NCBI GenBank assembly: GCA_024336345.1
Contig: JANFOG010000013.1
Location: 868,001 to 932,000 of the forward strand
Direction of reading: 5' to 3'
Source of the DNA: Mariannaea sp. PMI_226
Lineage: Eukaryota > Ascomycota > Sordariomycetes > Hypocreales > Nectriaceae
Length of the DNA stretch: 64,000 nt
Shown: positions 11,515 to 22,543 of the stretch, in pieces
How the letters are laid out: every line of letters begins with the position of its first letter
Numbering within the stretch: position 1 is the stretch's first letter
Made by a program: the position numbers and the translations under genes
The notes under the pieces: generated by a model
Told to the model about the DNA's origin: nothing
Seen by the model: the letters and a program-made list of their open reading frames with translations, nothing else
The model's database searches: none

Positions 11515-13529
11515 ATGGGTTCTGCCAACAACTACCCGCCCCCGGAAGGCGGTCGCTGCTCAGACTCAAGCCCCGGTCGAGGCAATGCCTACCCGCCTCC
11601 GCATCCCGGGCGCCGGTCGATGGCATACCCGATGTACTCGGATGACCGAAGCCCGCCCCCGCCCCCGCCTCCGAACCCTCCCGTCAGTGAGGAAGAAAGG
11701 TCCTCGCAGCGCAAGAGGATTGCCGTGGCTGTAAGTGTTTTGTATATTCTTTTCATCAGGGCAATCATCAGGCGAAACGTCGTGGCGTCCCTCACGCCCA
11801 AGAATCGCATTGTTGTCTTGTGGATGATGGTGTGTACCCTTCTTCATTTCGACTTTTTCTTTTCTTGCCTGCCAGTCTGGAACATTGAGGAACACATTGC
11901 GAGCGCAGACTATAATGATTCATTTGGCTAACTTGTCTTGTCATTACAACAGTGCGGACGATGCCGCAAGAGAAAGATTCGCTGCAGTGGCGATAAGGGC
12001 AATGGAACTCCTTGCACCAACTGCCGCAACGCCGGTTATCATCCTTGCCAGTATCTCCGTGTAAGTCCTCTCCTCATCCTCCTCCTACAGTAAGGGGGCG
12101 GCCTTGATTGGAGCTCAATGTTTTGCTGACACACTGGGAGAACAAGGTCTCGTCCCAGGAAGCTCGAATGAAGCAAAACACCTTTGATTATTGTCTCGAA
12201 GCGTCTCGACAGTACCATGCCCGCAACTCTGCTTCTGCCGCTCTTCTCTCTGCCTCTGCCTCTGCTCTGTCTATCCAAGATCGATCCCCGTCTGCGACTC
12301 CTGTTCAACCTGCCCAGCCCGTCCAAGCCATCCAGACCGTCCAGACCGTTCAACCCACTGCATCTGGTCAACAGGTTTCCCAGTACCCCGATGGTCTCCC
12401 TGCTCTGCAAGCCAACGAAGCCCTGGCCTACCGCCACAACTCCGCTTCTTTCGCCTACAATGCCCGTCCCTTCGATCCCGTTGCTGTTTGGTCCAGCGGT
12501 GTTCCTATTGATCAGAACACCACCGTCTACAGCCTCTACAACCCCGAGTACGATCACGAGCTCAGTCTTCCTTACCGTCCCGGAAGCAACAACAGAAACC
12601 GCAACACTGGTCTTACTCCGTCCACTCGCGATGTTGGCACTTGCGTTAGCCCTGGACAGAGCTACGCCACCACTCTTGTCCATCGTTCGGCTTCTGGCAA
12701 CGGTCTCCAGCACAATTCGACCACCTTGTCCTTCCAGGGCTCGCAGATCCATGCTCACGCTCACACTCACGCTCAAGCTCGTTCTCATGCCCATGCTAAT
12801 GCAGCTGCCGGAACGACCCCGTCTGGAGCTATGACTGCAGGTTCTGAGCGCACCTTCCCTTCGCCCCATCGCGATACATCTGTTGCTCCCGTCTCAACCA
12901 CGAACCTGGGATCCTCCGCCTATCGAAACGGTCCTTCCACCCCATCCGGCAGTTATGAGAAGCAGGCCGCTGCATCGTCGTCCCAATCTCCGCAGACACC
13001 TTCTTCGGGTACGGCTACAGGTCCGGCAACTCCCGCATCCGAAGCTTCCTCGTCCTGTTACACAAGCTACCAGCCTTCAGCCAGCATGCCTTCCTCGGTG
13101 CCTGCTTTTACGCCCATGACGCTGGCCTCACAGTTGACTCGATCCAACGATCTGTACGGCCCTTCTTCCCCTGGAGTGTACTCGTCCGGCATTGCTTCGC
13201 CCGCCATGGATTCTTTCGGCGGTGCCAGCCCAGGCCCCAATATGACCTACCGATACACGGACACCACCATCCCTGACGAAGACACTCCCGCCGCTGTTCC
13301 AGTCCTGACCAAGTTCGAGCATCGTAGCTCTCCCTCTGCTGAAGCTTCTCTTGGCCTTGCCAATACCCACCATCGCCAGCAGGACCAGGGTCAGCATCAC
13401 AGACAGACGTTTGTGGCACGGAACCAGGGACAGCATGCTTCGTACATTATGCAGCGAGACGAAGACGCCTCCGGAAACGAGTCGACATCTGCTGATGGCG
13501 AGCGCAAGCCTGTTGTGCTCCATACTTGA
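11515..13529 (+). CDS. Zn(II)2Cys6 transcription factor
   Basis: Three exons (11515-11730, 11953-12060, 12147-13529) encode about 568 residues. Residues 1-72 are Pro-rich with a run of eight or so prolines, ending in basic KRIAVA. Exon 2 is almost exactly the zinc binuclear cluster: Cys73, Cys76, Cys83, Cys93, Cys96 and Cys104 with a basic CRKRKIRC core and an NGTPCTNC loop. The rest is Ser/Thr/Ala/Gln-rich, without a clear fungal-trans middle homology domain, and includes a His/Ala repeat (about residues 305-325). It should be a nuclear DNA-binding regulator; targets are unknown. Intron 1 (222 nt) stays open in frame until 11931, so intron retention would give a protein lacking the zinc cluster. 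The unusually long upstream region suggests complex control, as seen for developmental regulators, but that is inference. Confidence 0.88.
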
Positions 13530-16235
13530 ATTCTGAGCGGATATGGTGGGGAAGTTGTGTTGACAGGGGCAATATTTCTGACTGAACTTGGATAACCCTG
13601 TTGAAGACTGGATATGTGTGCGTGCGTGTGTGATTGGAGATCGACAGAGAACGACAGACAGACAGAGCGAGAGAGTTACAATCTTTGCTTCTTTCATTTG
13701 ATCCTTTTTTGCTTCTGCTACTTCCTTTTGGGAATACAGGGGTTTCTGAACCGCGATCATGCTGTCTCTTGGACATATCAGTCAAGCTGAGAAGAGATGC
13801 TGGTACTCCTCCCTTCTCAAATACGAGAGCAGGGGTGCCCTCTTACATGCCTCCTTTGTAGTTGAGACGTCATCGAACCTCGGTGGACGTTACAGCCACA
13901 GACGGCACCTGTCACGACCGGGTGTCATTCACGACGTGTCCGCAGTTTGGTCCGTCGCCAGCTCCGAGGGGAGGGGCCTGAGCATTTGGGATGACAAGTT
14001 TTATTCCTTGTTCTCTCCCCCGCTCCATTGCCTTGGCTTGGAATTGCTCGAGAGAATATGCGGCGGGTGAACGTTTGCGGGTGTCACCGCATGGACTCGG
14101 TGAGATGCCGGCTTTTTTTTTCTGACGTGCCCGGGAGTCTGCATAGTTGCAGGTTCTCTTTTCCCCTTTCCCTACTAGATAGATTAATTTCTTTGATAGT
14201 GTGTGCATGTTCTGTTTTGAATTCTCTTTTGTTTCCTTGCTTCTTTGTTTCTGTGCTTTTTCGTTTTTGTCATCATCTTACCTTCGGTTCTCGATCCTCC
14301 TTGATTTGTTCCGAACGCTTGAACGACAATCGGAAACGGAGGATTGGGCATACAACTGAGGGAAAGAGAATTGACGCTGAGAGGAAATGAGAAAATGAAG
14401 AAAGAAAAAAAAAAAAAATTCCACGACAACTTTTACTTTGTTTCTTGCTGCTTTTTATTTCTTTCGAACGATTCATGGGGGACGTTAACGAAACCGGCGC
14501 GAAAATCATAGAAAAAAGGGGACGACCTCGAGACAGTGGCTTTCAACTTCCAACTATAGTCATTCATTTCATTTCATTTCTTCTCTTTTCTCTTTCTGAC
14601 CCCCTGAGAGGAACATGATTTACAAAAGGAACAGGTCGAGCTTTTGTTTTTGCCCTTGTTCATATGTAAGTTTGCCCTTGAGGGGGGGTTGGAGTGGCGG
14701 ATATTCATCCGATGGATGGGATAGGTAGCTGTGCGGACAATAGTCTAATCACCGGGAAAACCTGTACGCATTACTTGGACATTTGCCTTTCACACTCTTG
14801 GTCAGGTAGTTGAGGTACAGGGTTGTAAATGAAATAGCTTTTCCCAACTTGTACCCTTTTTCGATTGAGTGCATGTCTGACAGACAGTATGGATCGAAAT
14901 GACACGCTTACAGATGCAATGAGTGAGATTTCGATGCGCAAAGATCCGAAGCCTCGATGTACGCCGGAGTAGCATCGGGAAGGATTACACACGAGTGGTA
15001 GCAGCAAGCAGGACGCCTTGGTTACAAGCCTGGTTCTGTTTCTCTGAGCACTAGTGGAATATCCAGATAGTGCTAGTAAAGGGCGCAGTGTTTGAACTTT
15101 ACAAAGTTATATCATGAAGAGGATAGTGATATTTCCGTACTGTCCGCCATGTCTGCGCAGCTCCAGCTGATCATGTACTCTTGTATCATCTTTTTTTGTT
15201 GCTTTGGCCAGGACACCAAGGGGAGCGGGTTGCAGTGTTATATGTTCAGCGTGATCGCTTATGGTTATATGCCAGGCATTATCCTACAAACGAGTAACAT
15301 GGGCTCACCAGGCCAGAGCCTTGCTCCTGATTCCATGGGAGGGTGTGACGTCGTGTTGCATAAAGTCGTAGTTATGAAAAGGAGCAACTATCACCTCAAG
15401 GAGCGTTAGGGTTCCTGAGGAAACATGTTGTAATGATACAGTCCGCTTAATCACTTTAATTGGTACAATGGTTTCCCGTTTATAAACGATTGGGGCCTTG
15501 CATCTGTTGCCAAGAAGAAGCCAATACTTACTTGAAAACTTAGGATTGCAATATACAGCTGGAGTATTGATAATGACTACTGAAACAACAAGTTGACGCT
15601 TGAGAGAAAAAGCAAACTGACACTTGATTGCAGCTGTCTACCTATCTATCTAGTTAGGCAGTATGATAGCAGAGACTCCTCGTGGTGACGTTCGGCAACT
15701 TCCAAAGGTCATACTGTGTATGAAGCAGTCCTCGGATAACTCTGCCGATGTGGCTGACTATGGTGGTTGGAGGTTGGAAACTAACCCAGTGTGCGCAAGT
15801 CAGGAACCAGGCGCGCCTCTGTTTCAGATGCCCGCGCGCTCCATAAATCTTCCTATTCCAGGTCATGCGTTCACCTTGATTGATTGGATACCTCACCGAG
15901 GGGCAAACTCAACTGTCGTACCTGAATGACACCATTGGTGTCTGCGCTTCCAGCTCCTATACAGTCATGCGGCTTCTTCTCGAGCGTGATACCTGTTGCT
16001 TGACGCATATTGTGCTTAAAAACCCCCTCTCCCCCCTCCAGTAGACTCCCCTAACTCACACATTTTTTGTTCTTCCATCCTAGTGATTACGTTTACTAGT
16101 ACACTCATTTTCTTGTCGAAGAAGTTAACTACTTTGAGGTATGTAATTCGTTTGAGATAAGGCTTATACAGTCGACTTCTTAAATCCAGCTTGTTCTGCA
16201 AACCAGCAACCAGGCTTTCCCTCAAGATCGGTCCA
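13530..16235. other. Intergenic region, no gene seen
   Basis: 2.7 kb with CT-rich and TTTC-rich tracts (14420-14600), one A-run near 14406 and scattered short frames without protein-like composition. The first few hundred bases are probably 3'UTR of the regulator gene. Confidence 0.5.
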
Positions 16236-17448
16236 ATGCTAATAGGCTATGTAGAACGACCGCCAATGGTCACATATATACACCTTGTTGGTGTCGGACT
16301 TTGTCTGAACTTTGGCGAGTGGATGGCCATAGTCTTCCTCGTCTGCATGATTGAGCAGAACGAGAAGCTATGGTATAGACTTGTTGCGTGGGCCGGAATA
16401 TTCCCAGCTGCTTCTCTACTTGTTGCCTTTATTCTTTTTACTACCCTCCGTCGACGCCGTCAGCAGCGGAGAGGTCGTCGTGCTGACTGCGTCCTATATC
16501 TATCTCGGTCCGCCAACGTGCTTATTGAGATTCTTGTCTTCGTTGCTGTTATTATCTACTTCGAATTTGCAGTACAAGTGTACAATTCATCTACCTGGGC
16601 GACGGCGGTTAAGTTCAACCCCGAAATTGTTGCGCCTGCAGTTATTGTATGCGGCGGGTATAACGACGCAACTTCTGCTGAGCAGTCAGACAATTGGAGT
16701 GTTTGTAACTTCCCCAAATGGTCCGATGATAATTCAACCACATGCAAAGGATACATCCAAAACAGGCTGCAAAAATTCACGACTGAAAGATATGGAACCT
16801 TGAAGTGTTACGACTTCAGACTGTCGAGTGATACAAAGTTCAACCTTACATCGAAGGAGCTCCTCATCAAGACTCTCGTTACTTGTAAGTATCACGCTTG
16901 TTGTTACATTTATTGAAAGCTTACAATTATCTCTAGGGAACTCAAGTGGTATTAAAGAGTTTTACAAAACTCTGGCACCCCTAGGGCCGTTTCTTTATTC
17001 GATATTCTACGACTCACGGCTACCCTTGAATGGCCTGATCCAGGCCATTGACTGTGGTATTTTGAGCTTCACAGAAATACCTGCAATTGACTCCAAGGCC
17101 TTCAACATTAGAGCCGTTCGAGTCCAAGATAAGCGTGGCGTAATCAGCTCTGCATTTACGGATCAGAATTGCACAAATTCCACTTTCTCCAATCTTTACC
17201 ATGATAAGGAGCCATACACAACGTACCCGTTTCAGTTGAGCTCGTCGAGCTCGGCCTATGGAAATGTCTGTGACGTTGGCCCGACTGGGAAAGCACAGCA
17301 AGCTTGTATTAGCCAGATGATCCTTCATATGGAACCTTTCCTGGTGGAAACTGTCAAAAGTGAGCCTGGTATAGGAAAGGTGGATATTCTGCTTAATATG
17401 GGCGGTGATACGTGCAGTAGGTACCTACTTAGTTTAATGTTGGTGTGA
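16236..17448 (+). CDS. Orphan multi-pass membrane protein with Cys-rich outer domain
   Basis: Two exons (16236-16884, 16937-17448; 52-nt intron GTAAGT...CTCTAG) join in frame at a Trp codon. The first ATG is at 16236, but the frame is open upstream to about 16191, so a 5' exon ending near the CCAG at 16189 is possible. Three hydrophobic segments lie at about residues 10-40, 48-72 and 90-112, with a basic RRRRQQRRGRR loop between the second and third. About 240 residues follow, with many N-x-S/T sites and several Cys, looking like an extracellular or lumenal domain. The C-terminus ends just after GGDTCS and may continue through another intron at 17416. I do not recognise the family. It is likely lineage-restricted. 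Confidence 0.6.
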
Positions 17449-18340
17449 ACTACCTAATTATCGATTACATTTGTTACTTCATCGTGAGGCCCAAGGCGGT
17501 GGAGAAATAAAAGCTACCCCGCCCTCTGGATAGTTTGCACCTGGGAAAGGAAACATGCCATGGCACCCCAGAGAGGAGGAATCAGGTAACTACATGGTAA
17601 TTAGTAGACCCCCCCCTTGGGAGCGACACTGGAACCCAATTGGAAGCTCTCCCAGGCACGCACGCGGGTGGTCTTACTAAGTATAAGCTTTCAACGCCCA
17701 GTGAAAAGCCACAGCTTGGCAACGGGGCCTCGGTGGGTTGACCGCCGAGATAGGTACTGTCAGCCATTGGAGCGACGAATGAGCCGCTTACATGGTACCT
17801 AAATAGGTACTTCCGCTAGGCGGATATAGAGACCAGAGCCACCCAGGGACACCCAGATTACAGTAGGTCCCCCACCAAAAATCCACCTTGACCTGATTTG
17901 ATAGCCGTCATAGAATGAGGTTATCAGTCCTGTCCCAAGGCCCAGCAAGTAAGGTATGTAATGTAATGTATCATTACGTAGTGTGCTTCTCTAATACACC
18001 CCCCCGCCTCTTCACCGTTTTGACCAACTTCGTCCACATTGAAACACCCCTCCTCTCCTCCCTTCTTCTCTACTCTTCTCCTCTTCCCTCCTCCCTTTGT
18101 CGGCCACTTCCTTGCAGCGATTCTCACTTTTTAATCTTCCTCTCAAGTTCTGCGTTTGTCGCGGCTTTGCTACAAGCTTAAGGCACATACCCCCGCTTGT
18201 TGGAGATCTAACCTAACCAACAAACTTGTCGATACCAAGGTCCAACTTTTCAACCACAACCGCCACCATCACCAACGCCGTGATAGGTTTCCCTACACAA
18301 ACACTTCTATCACGATTTCCACAATCGATTCCCGAACAAA
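17449..18340. other. Intergenic region with GGTACC-type palindromes; pmi promoter
   Basis: No gene is seen. Several AGGTACCT-type short palindromes occur (17414-17426, 17790-17812). From 18000 the sequence becomes strongly CT-rich and then CA-rich up to the start at 18341, a typical fungal core promoter and leader. Confidence 0.5.
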
Positions 18341-19760
18341 ATGCAGGTTCCTTTGATACGACTCCACTGCGGCGTCAACTCGTACGCCTGGGGCAAGCAG
18401 GGCCTTGACTCGGCCGCCGCCCGCTTCGCTGCTGCCACTCCTTCAGATGATTTGACCATCCAGTCAGACAAGCCCTACGCCGAGGTACCAAACATGTTAT
18501 GATCCGGCCACACGTGCCTTCGAAACACAAACAACATGCTGACCATGTATATAGCTATGGATGGGCACGCATCCCTCAAACCCCTCCCGGGATCTCGTCA
18601 CTGGCCACACGCTCCTCGACCTCTTCTCCGACAACCAAGCCCTACTCTCCTCCACCATCGCCTCCCATTACGGCTCTAAATTGCCCTTCCTATTCAAGGT
18701 CCTCTCTGTCAACAAGGCCCTCTCTATTCAGGCTCACCCTAACAAGTCGCTTGCTGAGCAACTTCATGCTCGAGACCCCCAAAACTACCCCGATGACAAC
18801 CACAAGCCCGAGATGGCAATTGCCATCACTCCTTTCGAGGGTCTCTGCGGTTTCCGACCACTCGCCGAGATTGCCCACTTCCTCAAGACTGTCGCACCTC
18901 TGCGAAGTCTTGTAGGTGAAGATGTTGCTCAAGAGTTCGCCCTGATTGCCGAGGACTCGACTGAAGTTGTTACAGACACCAAAAAGGCAGCCCTGAAGAA
19001 GGCCTTTGGTGCCCTCATGTCTTCATCTGCTGAGACCATTGCCGAACAGATCCCCAAGCTGGTTGAGCTCGCCTCTGGGACCGAGGACCTTGCCGCTGGC
19101 GGTGTGGCCTCCACCTCTGGCGAGACTCTCGCCAAACTGGTTCGCCGTCTCCATTCCGAATACGGCAATGACATTGGCCTTTTCGTCCTCTTCTTCCTCA
19201 ACTTTGTCACCCTAGAGCCCGGTGAAGCTCTCTTCCTCGTCGCTGATGACATTCACGCCTACATCTCTGGAGATATCATCGAATGTATGGCTGCCTCGGA
19301 CAATGTCGTCCGTGCCGGCTTGACCCCCAAGTTTAAGGACGTTGACACACTTGTCGACATGCTCACCTACAATTTCGCTCCAATTGAGGAGCAGAAAATG
19401 CGCCCCGTTGACTATCCCTATGCCACTCTCAACCGCGCCGGCTACTGCTCCGGCTCTGCTGTCACTCTCTACGACCCCCCGATCGAGGAGTTCGCCGTCG
19501 TTCGTACCGTTCTCCGCGGCGATGCAGCAAAGGCTACTTTCGAGCCTCTCGACGGACCTAGCATTATAATTTGCACTTCCGGAAAGGGTCGCATCTCCGT
19601 CGGCCCTACCAGCCATGAGATGAAGGAAGGTTACATCTACTTTGTTGGTGCTACCGCTGAGTGTGTTCTTGAGTCCGACACCAACAATGATGAGGATGAG
19701 TTTATTACCTTCAAGGCCTTTTGCGAGATCAGTAGCTCGAAGGATAAGCAGAGCCTGTGA
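18341..19760 (+). CDS. manA: Mannose-6-phosphate isomerase (type I, zinc)
   Basis: Predicted 449-residue cytosolic enzyme that interconverts fructose-6-phosphate and mannose-6-phosphate, feeding GDP-mannose for glycosylation and cell-wall mannans. Exon 1 (18341-18484) encodes the conserved start with NSYAWGKQG. The 70-nt intron 18485-18554 is followed by LWMGTHP. Zinc and active-site residues known from the Candida enzyme (Gln, His, Glu, His) line up with Gln107 and His109 in [11 protein letters not shown], Glu134 in HKPEM and His282 in [12 protein letters not shown]. The signature around [20 protein letters not shown] is intact. Length matches fungal type I enzymes (about 430-460), so the gene appears functional. 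Fungal synonyms include pmi1 and PMI40. Confidence 0.95.
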
Positions 19761-20170
19761 GCGTGGGATGAATGAGAACAGAGTGGATGTCATACGCACT
19801 CTCAAGAAGTAAAATAAAATAAAAAATGAGCAGACGAACGTATACGAAGAATACGGAAAGTGTTAATTTAAAAGTCAGGGTAATTTTTGGCACACAAGCT
19901 AGGTGGTGTAGTTAAATATTCTAATCATGTCAATTTTGAAGGGGTTATATCAATACCTCTTCAAAGACAAGGCACCTCTCATAGACTCGCAGCAAAAGAT
20001 GGGAACTCGGTTGTGTATTGGTCCAATAACTGAATTTGCTTGCATGTCGCTTGCAGCCTGATACAAAGATCGAAAGTAATGACACTCAAGTAGTGATATC
20101 GATGCGCTCACTGAACGGCCATGGGTCCTTCTTTCTTCTCCTGCTAAATGGGAATTAGCAACACTCCTGA
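19761..20170. terminator. Shared 3' region between convergent pmi and monooxygenase genes
   Basis: A 410-bp convergent intergenic stretch. AATAAAATAAAAAATGAG-like A-rich sequence at 19812-19828 is a plausible polyadenylation region for the plus-strand gene. No reading frame is supported. Confidence 0.4.
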
Positions 20171-21514
20171 TTATTGTCTGTTACGAATCTTCAAATACCT
20201 GGGAACCAACCGGTCCGGCTGCCATTTCGATCCATAATATCGAAGACCTCTCCAAAATACCCCATTGGAGGTGGCCATTGATGCGGCAAACTTGGCCGTC
20301 GTGGCCATCCTTTTCGAACGAGGTACTCGCGCTTTGGCGTACGCCTCAAGAGCGTCGCGCAAGGTGATATCCTTGGGCGCACTCGCATGCTTGAGTAGCT
20401 CTCTGGCCAAGACCGTTGCATCCTCAATGGCGAAACCAGTGCCTTGGCCGCTCGTGGGAAGCATGAGTCTGGCGGCGTCACCCACGAGAACCATATTCTG
20501 GTATTGAATCTCATCTTGTGCCCAGACACGCTGTCGTAATGGAGCACGGATAATGCGGTCTGCTGAATTGAAGAGCGACTTAAGAGTGCCGGCGTAAGGG
20601 TGAAAGATATCAATGTGCTTGCGGAGGATTTCGACAGTTTCATCATAGGGGTATTGACTTGAGACAATGGCTGACTGCCAGCGCTCTTCATCTGACCTTG
20701 GTTCAGACACTGATTGGATAGGAGAGGTTGAAGCTGGGGGTTTAGCTTCAGGCAAAACTAGATCCCATCGTATCTTGCCGTCTGGACATGGTCCGGACGC
20801 GAGGAAGCCGTTCTCCAGCCAGGTGCAATGGGAGTCACTGAACTGAGCGGAGGCTCCTTTGGCTTTCACGGCGGTCGAGACCGCATAGAATCCAGTCAAG
20901 CCCATATAATCTGGTAGCCATCTTGCTGACGCCGTTCCACGATGTTTCTGTTCAAGAATGAACTTACGGACTGATGAGAAACCACCATCTGCACCCACGA
21001 TTAGGTCTGCAAATACATGTGTTCCATCGTCAAAGCTAACCTTGACTTGGTTGTTGGCTAATGAATCAAAGCCGGTTGTCCTTTTCGCCCAGTGAATCTC
21101 ACCACCTTGTTCTTTGACCTGGTCTACGAGGAGCGACTGCAAGGTTCGCCGTTCAAAGTACATTACACCTGTCTGGATGTCATGACTCCACATAGCATCA
21201 GCTTGCGAGTTGAGTCGCTCGTAGCCTCCTGCATAGTCGCAACTCCAAGTCGTCATAAAGCCACATTCGTATCCCCGTTTCCGCATGACATCCTCAAGGC
21301 CGAGGCGGTAGAGCGGGTAGAGGCCATTTGCAAAGAGGCCAACAGAGGCTCCGGCACGGTTCTTCTCATTTTGGCTCTCGAGGCCTGGAGCAGCGGCTTG
21401 GTCGAAGAGAATGGGGCGGAAAGCAGACTTGAGCACCGGGTTGGATAGGATCTGGAGAGCGAGAGTTGGGCCGGCAATGGCAGAGCCGATGATCGCGATG
21501 GCCTTTGGAGGCAT
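20171..21514 (-). CDS. FAD-dependent aromatic monooxygenase family protein
   Basis: Intact 447-residue single-exon frame. The N-terminus has a Rossmann dinucleotide motif (IIGSAIAG, residues 8-15, a GxGxxG variant). A DG motif lies in LIVGADGGFSSVRK (171-184). The FAD ribityl-binding GD motif is VGDAARLMLPTSGQGTGFA (344-362). This order is that of class A flavoprotein hydroxylases such as salicylate hydroxylase and fungal secondary-metabolite monooxygenases. The aromatic substrate cannot be read from sequence. The gene is convergent with pmi and divergent from sgf29, with no other biosynthetic genes adjoining, so a standalone catabolic or detoxifying role is more likely than membership of a cluster. 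The second Gly of GxGxxG is Ala here, which occurs in the family. Confidence 0.88.
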   Translation of the reverse strand: MPPKAIAIIGSAIAGPTLALQILSNPVLKSAFRPILFDQAAAPGLESQNEKNRAGASVGLFANGLYPLYRLGLEDVMRKRGYECGFMTTWSCDYAGGYERLNSQADAMWSHDIQTGVMYFERRTLQSLLVDQVKEQGGEIHWAKRTTGFDSLANNQVKVSFDDGTHVFADLIVGADGGFSSVRKFILEQKHRGTASARWLPDYMGLTGFYAVSTAVKAKGASAQFSDSHCTWLENGFLASGPCPDGKIRWDLVLPEAKPPASTSPIQSVSEPRSDEERWQSAIVSSQYPYDETVEILRKHIDIFHPYAGTLKSLFNSADRIIRAPLRQRVWAQDEIQYQNMVLVGDAARLMLPTSGQGTGFAIEDATVLARELLKHASAPKDITLRDALEAYAKARVPRSKRMATTAKFAASMATSNGVFWRGLRYYGSKWQPDRLVPRYLKIRNRQ

Positions 21515-22535
21515 AAGAAGAGATTAATTCAAGAGAAGAGCTACCTGGATGAATCTTCGAGATGCATAATCAATGGGGAAGAGGAAACTTTGAATTTACA
21601 ATAGACCAATTTGAGGAGAAAGGTTATGGCGAGCTGTAGTAAGCTGAGGTTGATGGATGTTAGTTGCTGATCCCGACACGGCGACGCTGCCTCAGCGATG
21701 AGGCCATAACTGTGCGTCATTCGGAGGCCATTCCTTGAAGATGATGATGGATTCGAAACTGAGTTGCTTGAGTGAAACCTATGAGGCTCAGGCGGATTGC
21801 AATTCTGTGAGGCAGAAACCGAGCATTGGTCATGAAAATTTCTAATAATTTTTGTATAGGTTGCTGCTTTGAAGTCGAGCCGACACTTGTCAAGGTATCG
21901 ATGACTTATCATTGTAATCTGTATTGACCCTATACTTCTAGACAGTATGAAATACAGTCCGTGTCACAATCCGAACTGTACATCCCAAAACCAATGTGGC
22001 GGGGGAGCTTGTCCCCATGATTGATGCTCACCGCCCGAGTTCTGCCACAGTTCAACCCACTTTCCGCCATCGCAATCGTCACTTCCCCCATCATCTTGCT
22101 CTCTCAAGCTTCGTCGCGACATGTGAACCACCGTGTCCAAACCTTGTACGATATAACATAAAATGGGCTGAGCCCTTCCTATTTCTGCCTCATCATTCTT
22201 GCTCCTCATTTTTATCCTCCTCCCTATTCTTGTCCCTTCCGCCTACCGCCTTCTCCTCCGAATCTTGCCGCAGTCGCAGTCGCAGTCGCGCCTTGCCTCT
22301 GGTCTCGCGACTCAACTCCTTATACCTTCTGCCTCACAGGTTAGTATTTTTCTCATATTCCTTTTGTGGACATTGCGCAAGCTTTTCAGAAGTCTGTATT
22401 GTGCCTTGCATTGCCCCTTTTTTTCTTTTCCATTTTTCTTTTTTGGACCATCATCATTTCCTTATGCTCGAGTTGATTCTTATTTGCGAACATGGTATTT
22501 TAGGCGGATGGCATCTGGGCAAGAGACGGAGCGGA
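21515..22535. other. Divergent promoter region with sgf29 leader
   Basis: About 1 kb between the monooxygenase start (minus) and the sgf29 start (plus). It includes a CT-rich promoter (22180-22300) and a probable 5'UTR intron (22340-22503), listed separately. Confidence 0.45.
22340..22503 (+). other. Probable 5'UTR intron of sgf29
   Basis: GTTAGT donor at 22340 after CCTCACAG, and TATTTTAG acceptor ending at 22503. The 164-nt interval is T-rich and sits directly before a short upstream reading frame. Inferred by eye. Confidence 0.45.
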
Positions 22536-22543
22536 ATGGCTAA
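22508..22543 (+). promoter_or_regulatory. Upstream ORF overlapping the sgf29 start codon
   Basis: An ATG at 22508 opens an 11-codon frame (MASGQETERNG) whose TAA stop at 22541-22543 overlaps the coding start AUGGCUAA at 22536. Such termination-reinitiation geometry can dampen translation. It applies only if the leader intron is spliced as proposed and if 22536 is the real start. Confidence 0.4.

Noticed and set aside
11760..11830. Possible mini-exon inside the first intron of the zinc-cluster gene
   Set aside because: Would require a 29-nt intron before it; the simple 222-nt intron gives the standard zinc-cluster context.
12039..12869. Long minus-strand frame over the zinc-cluster gene
   Set aside because: Antisense shadow of the biased C/T-rich coding sequence of the regulator.
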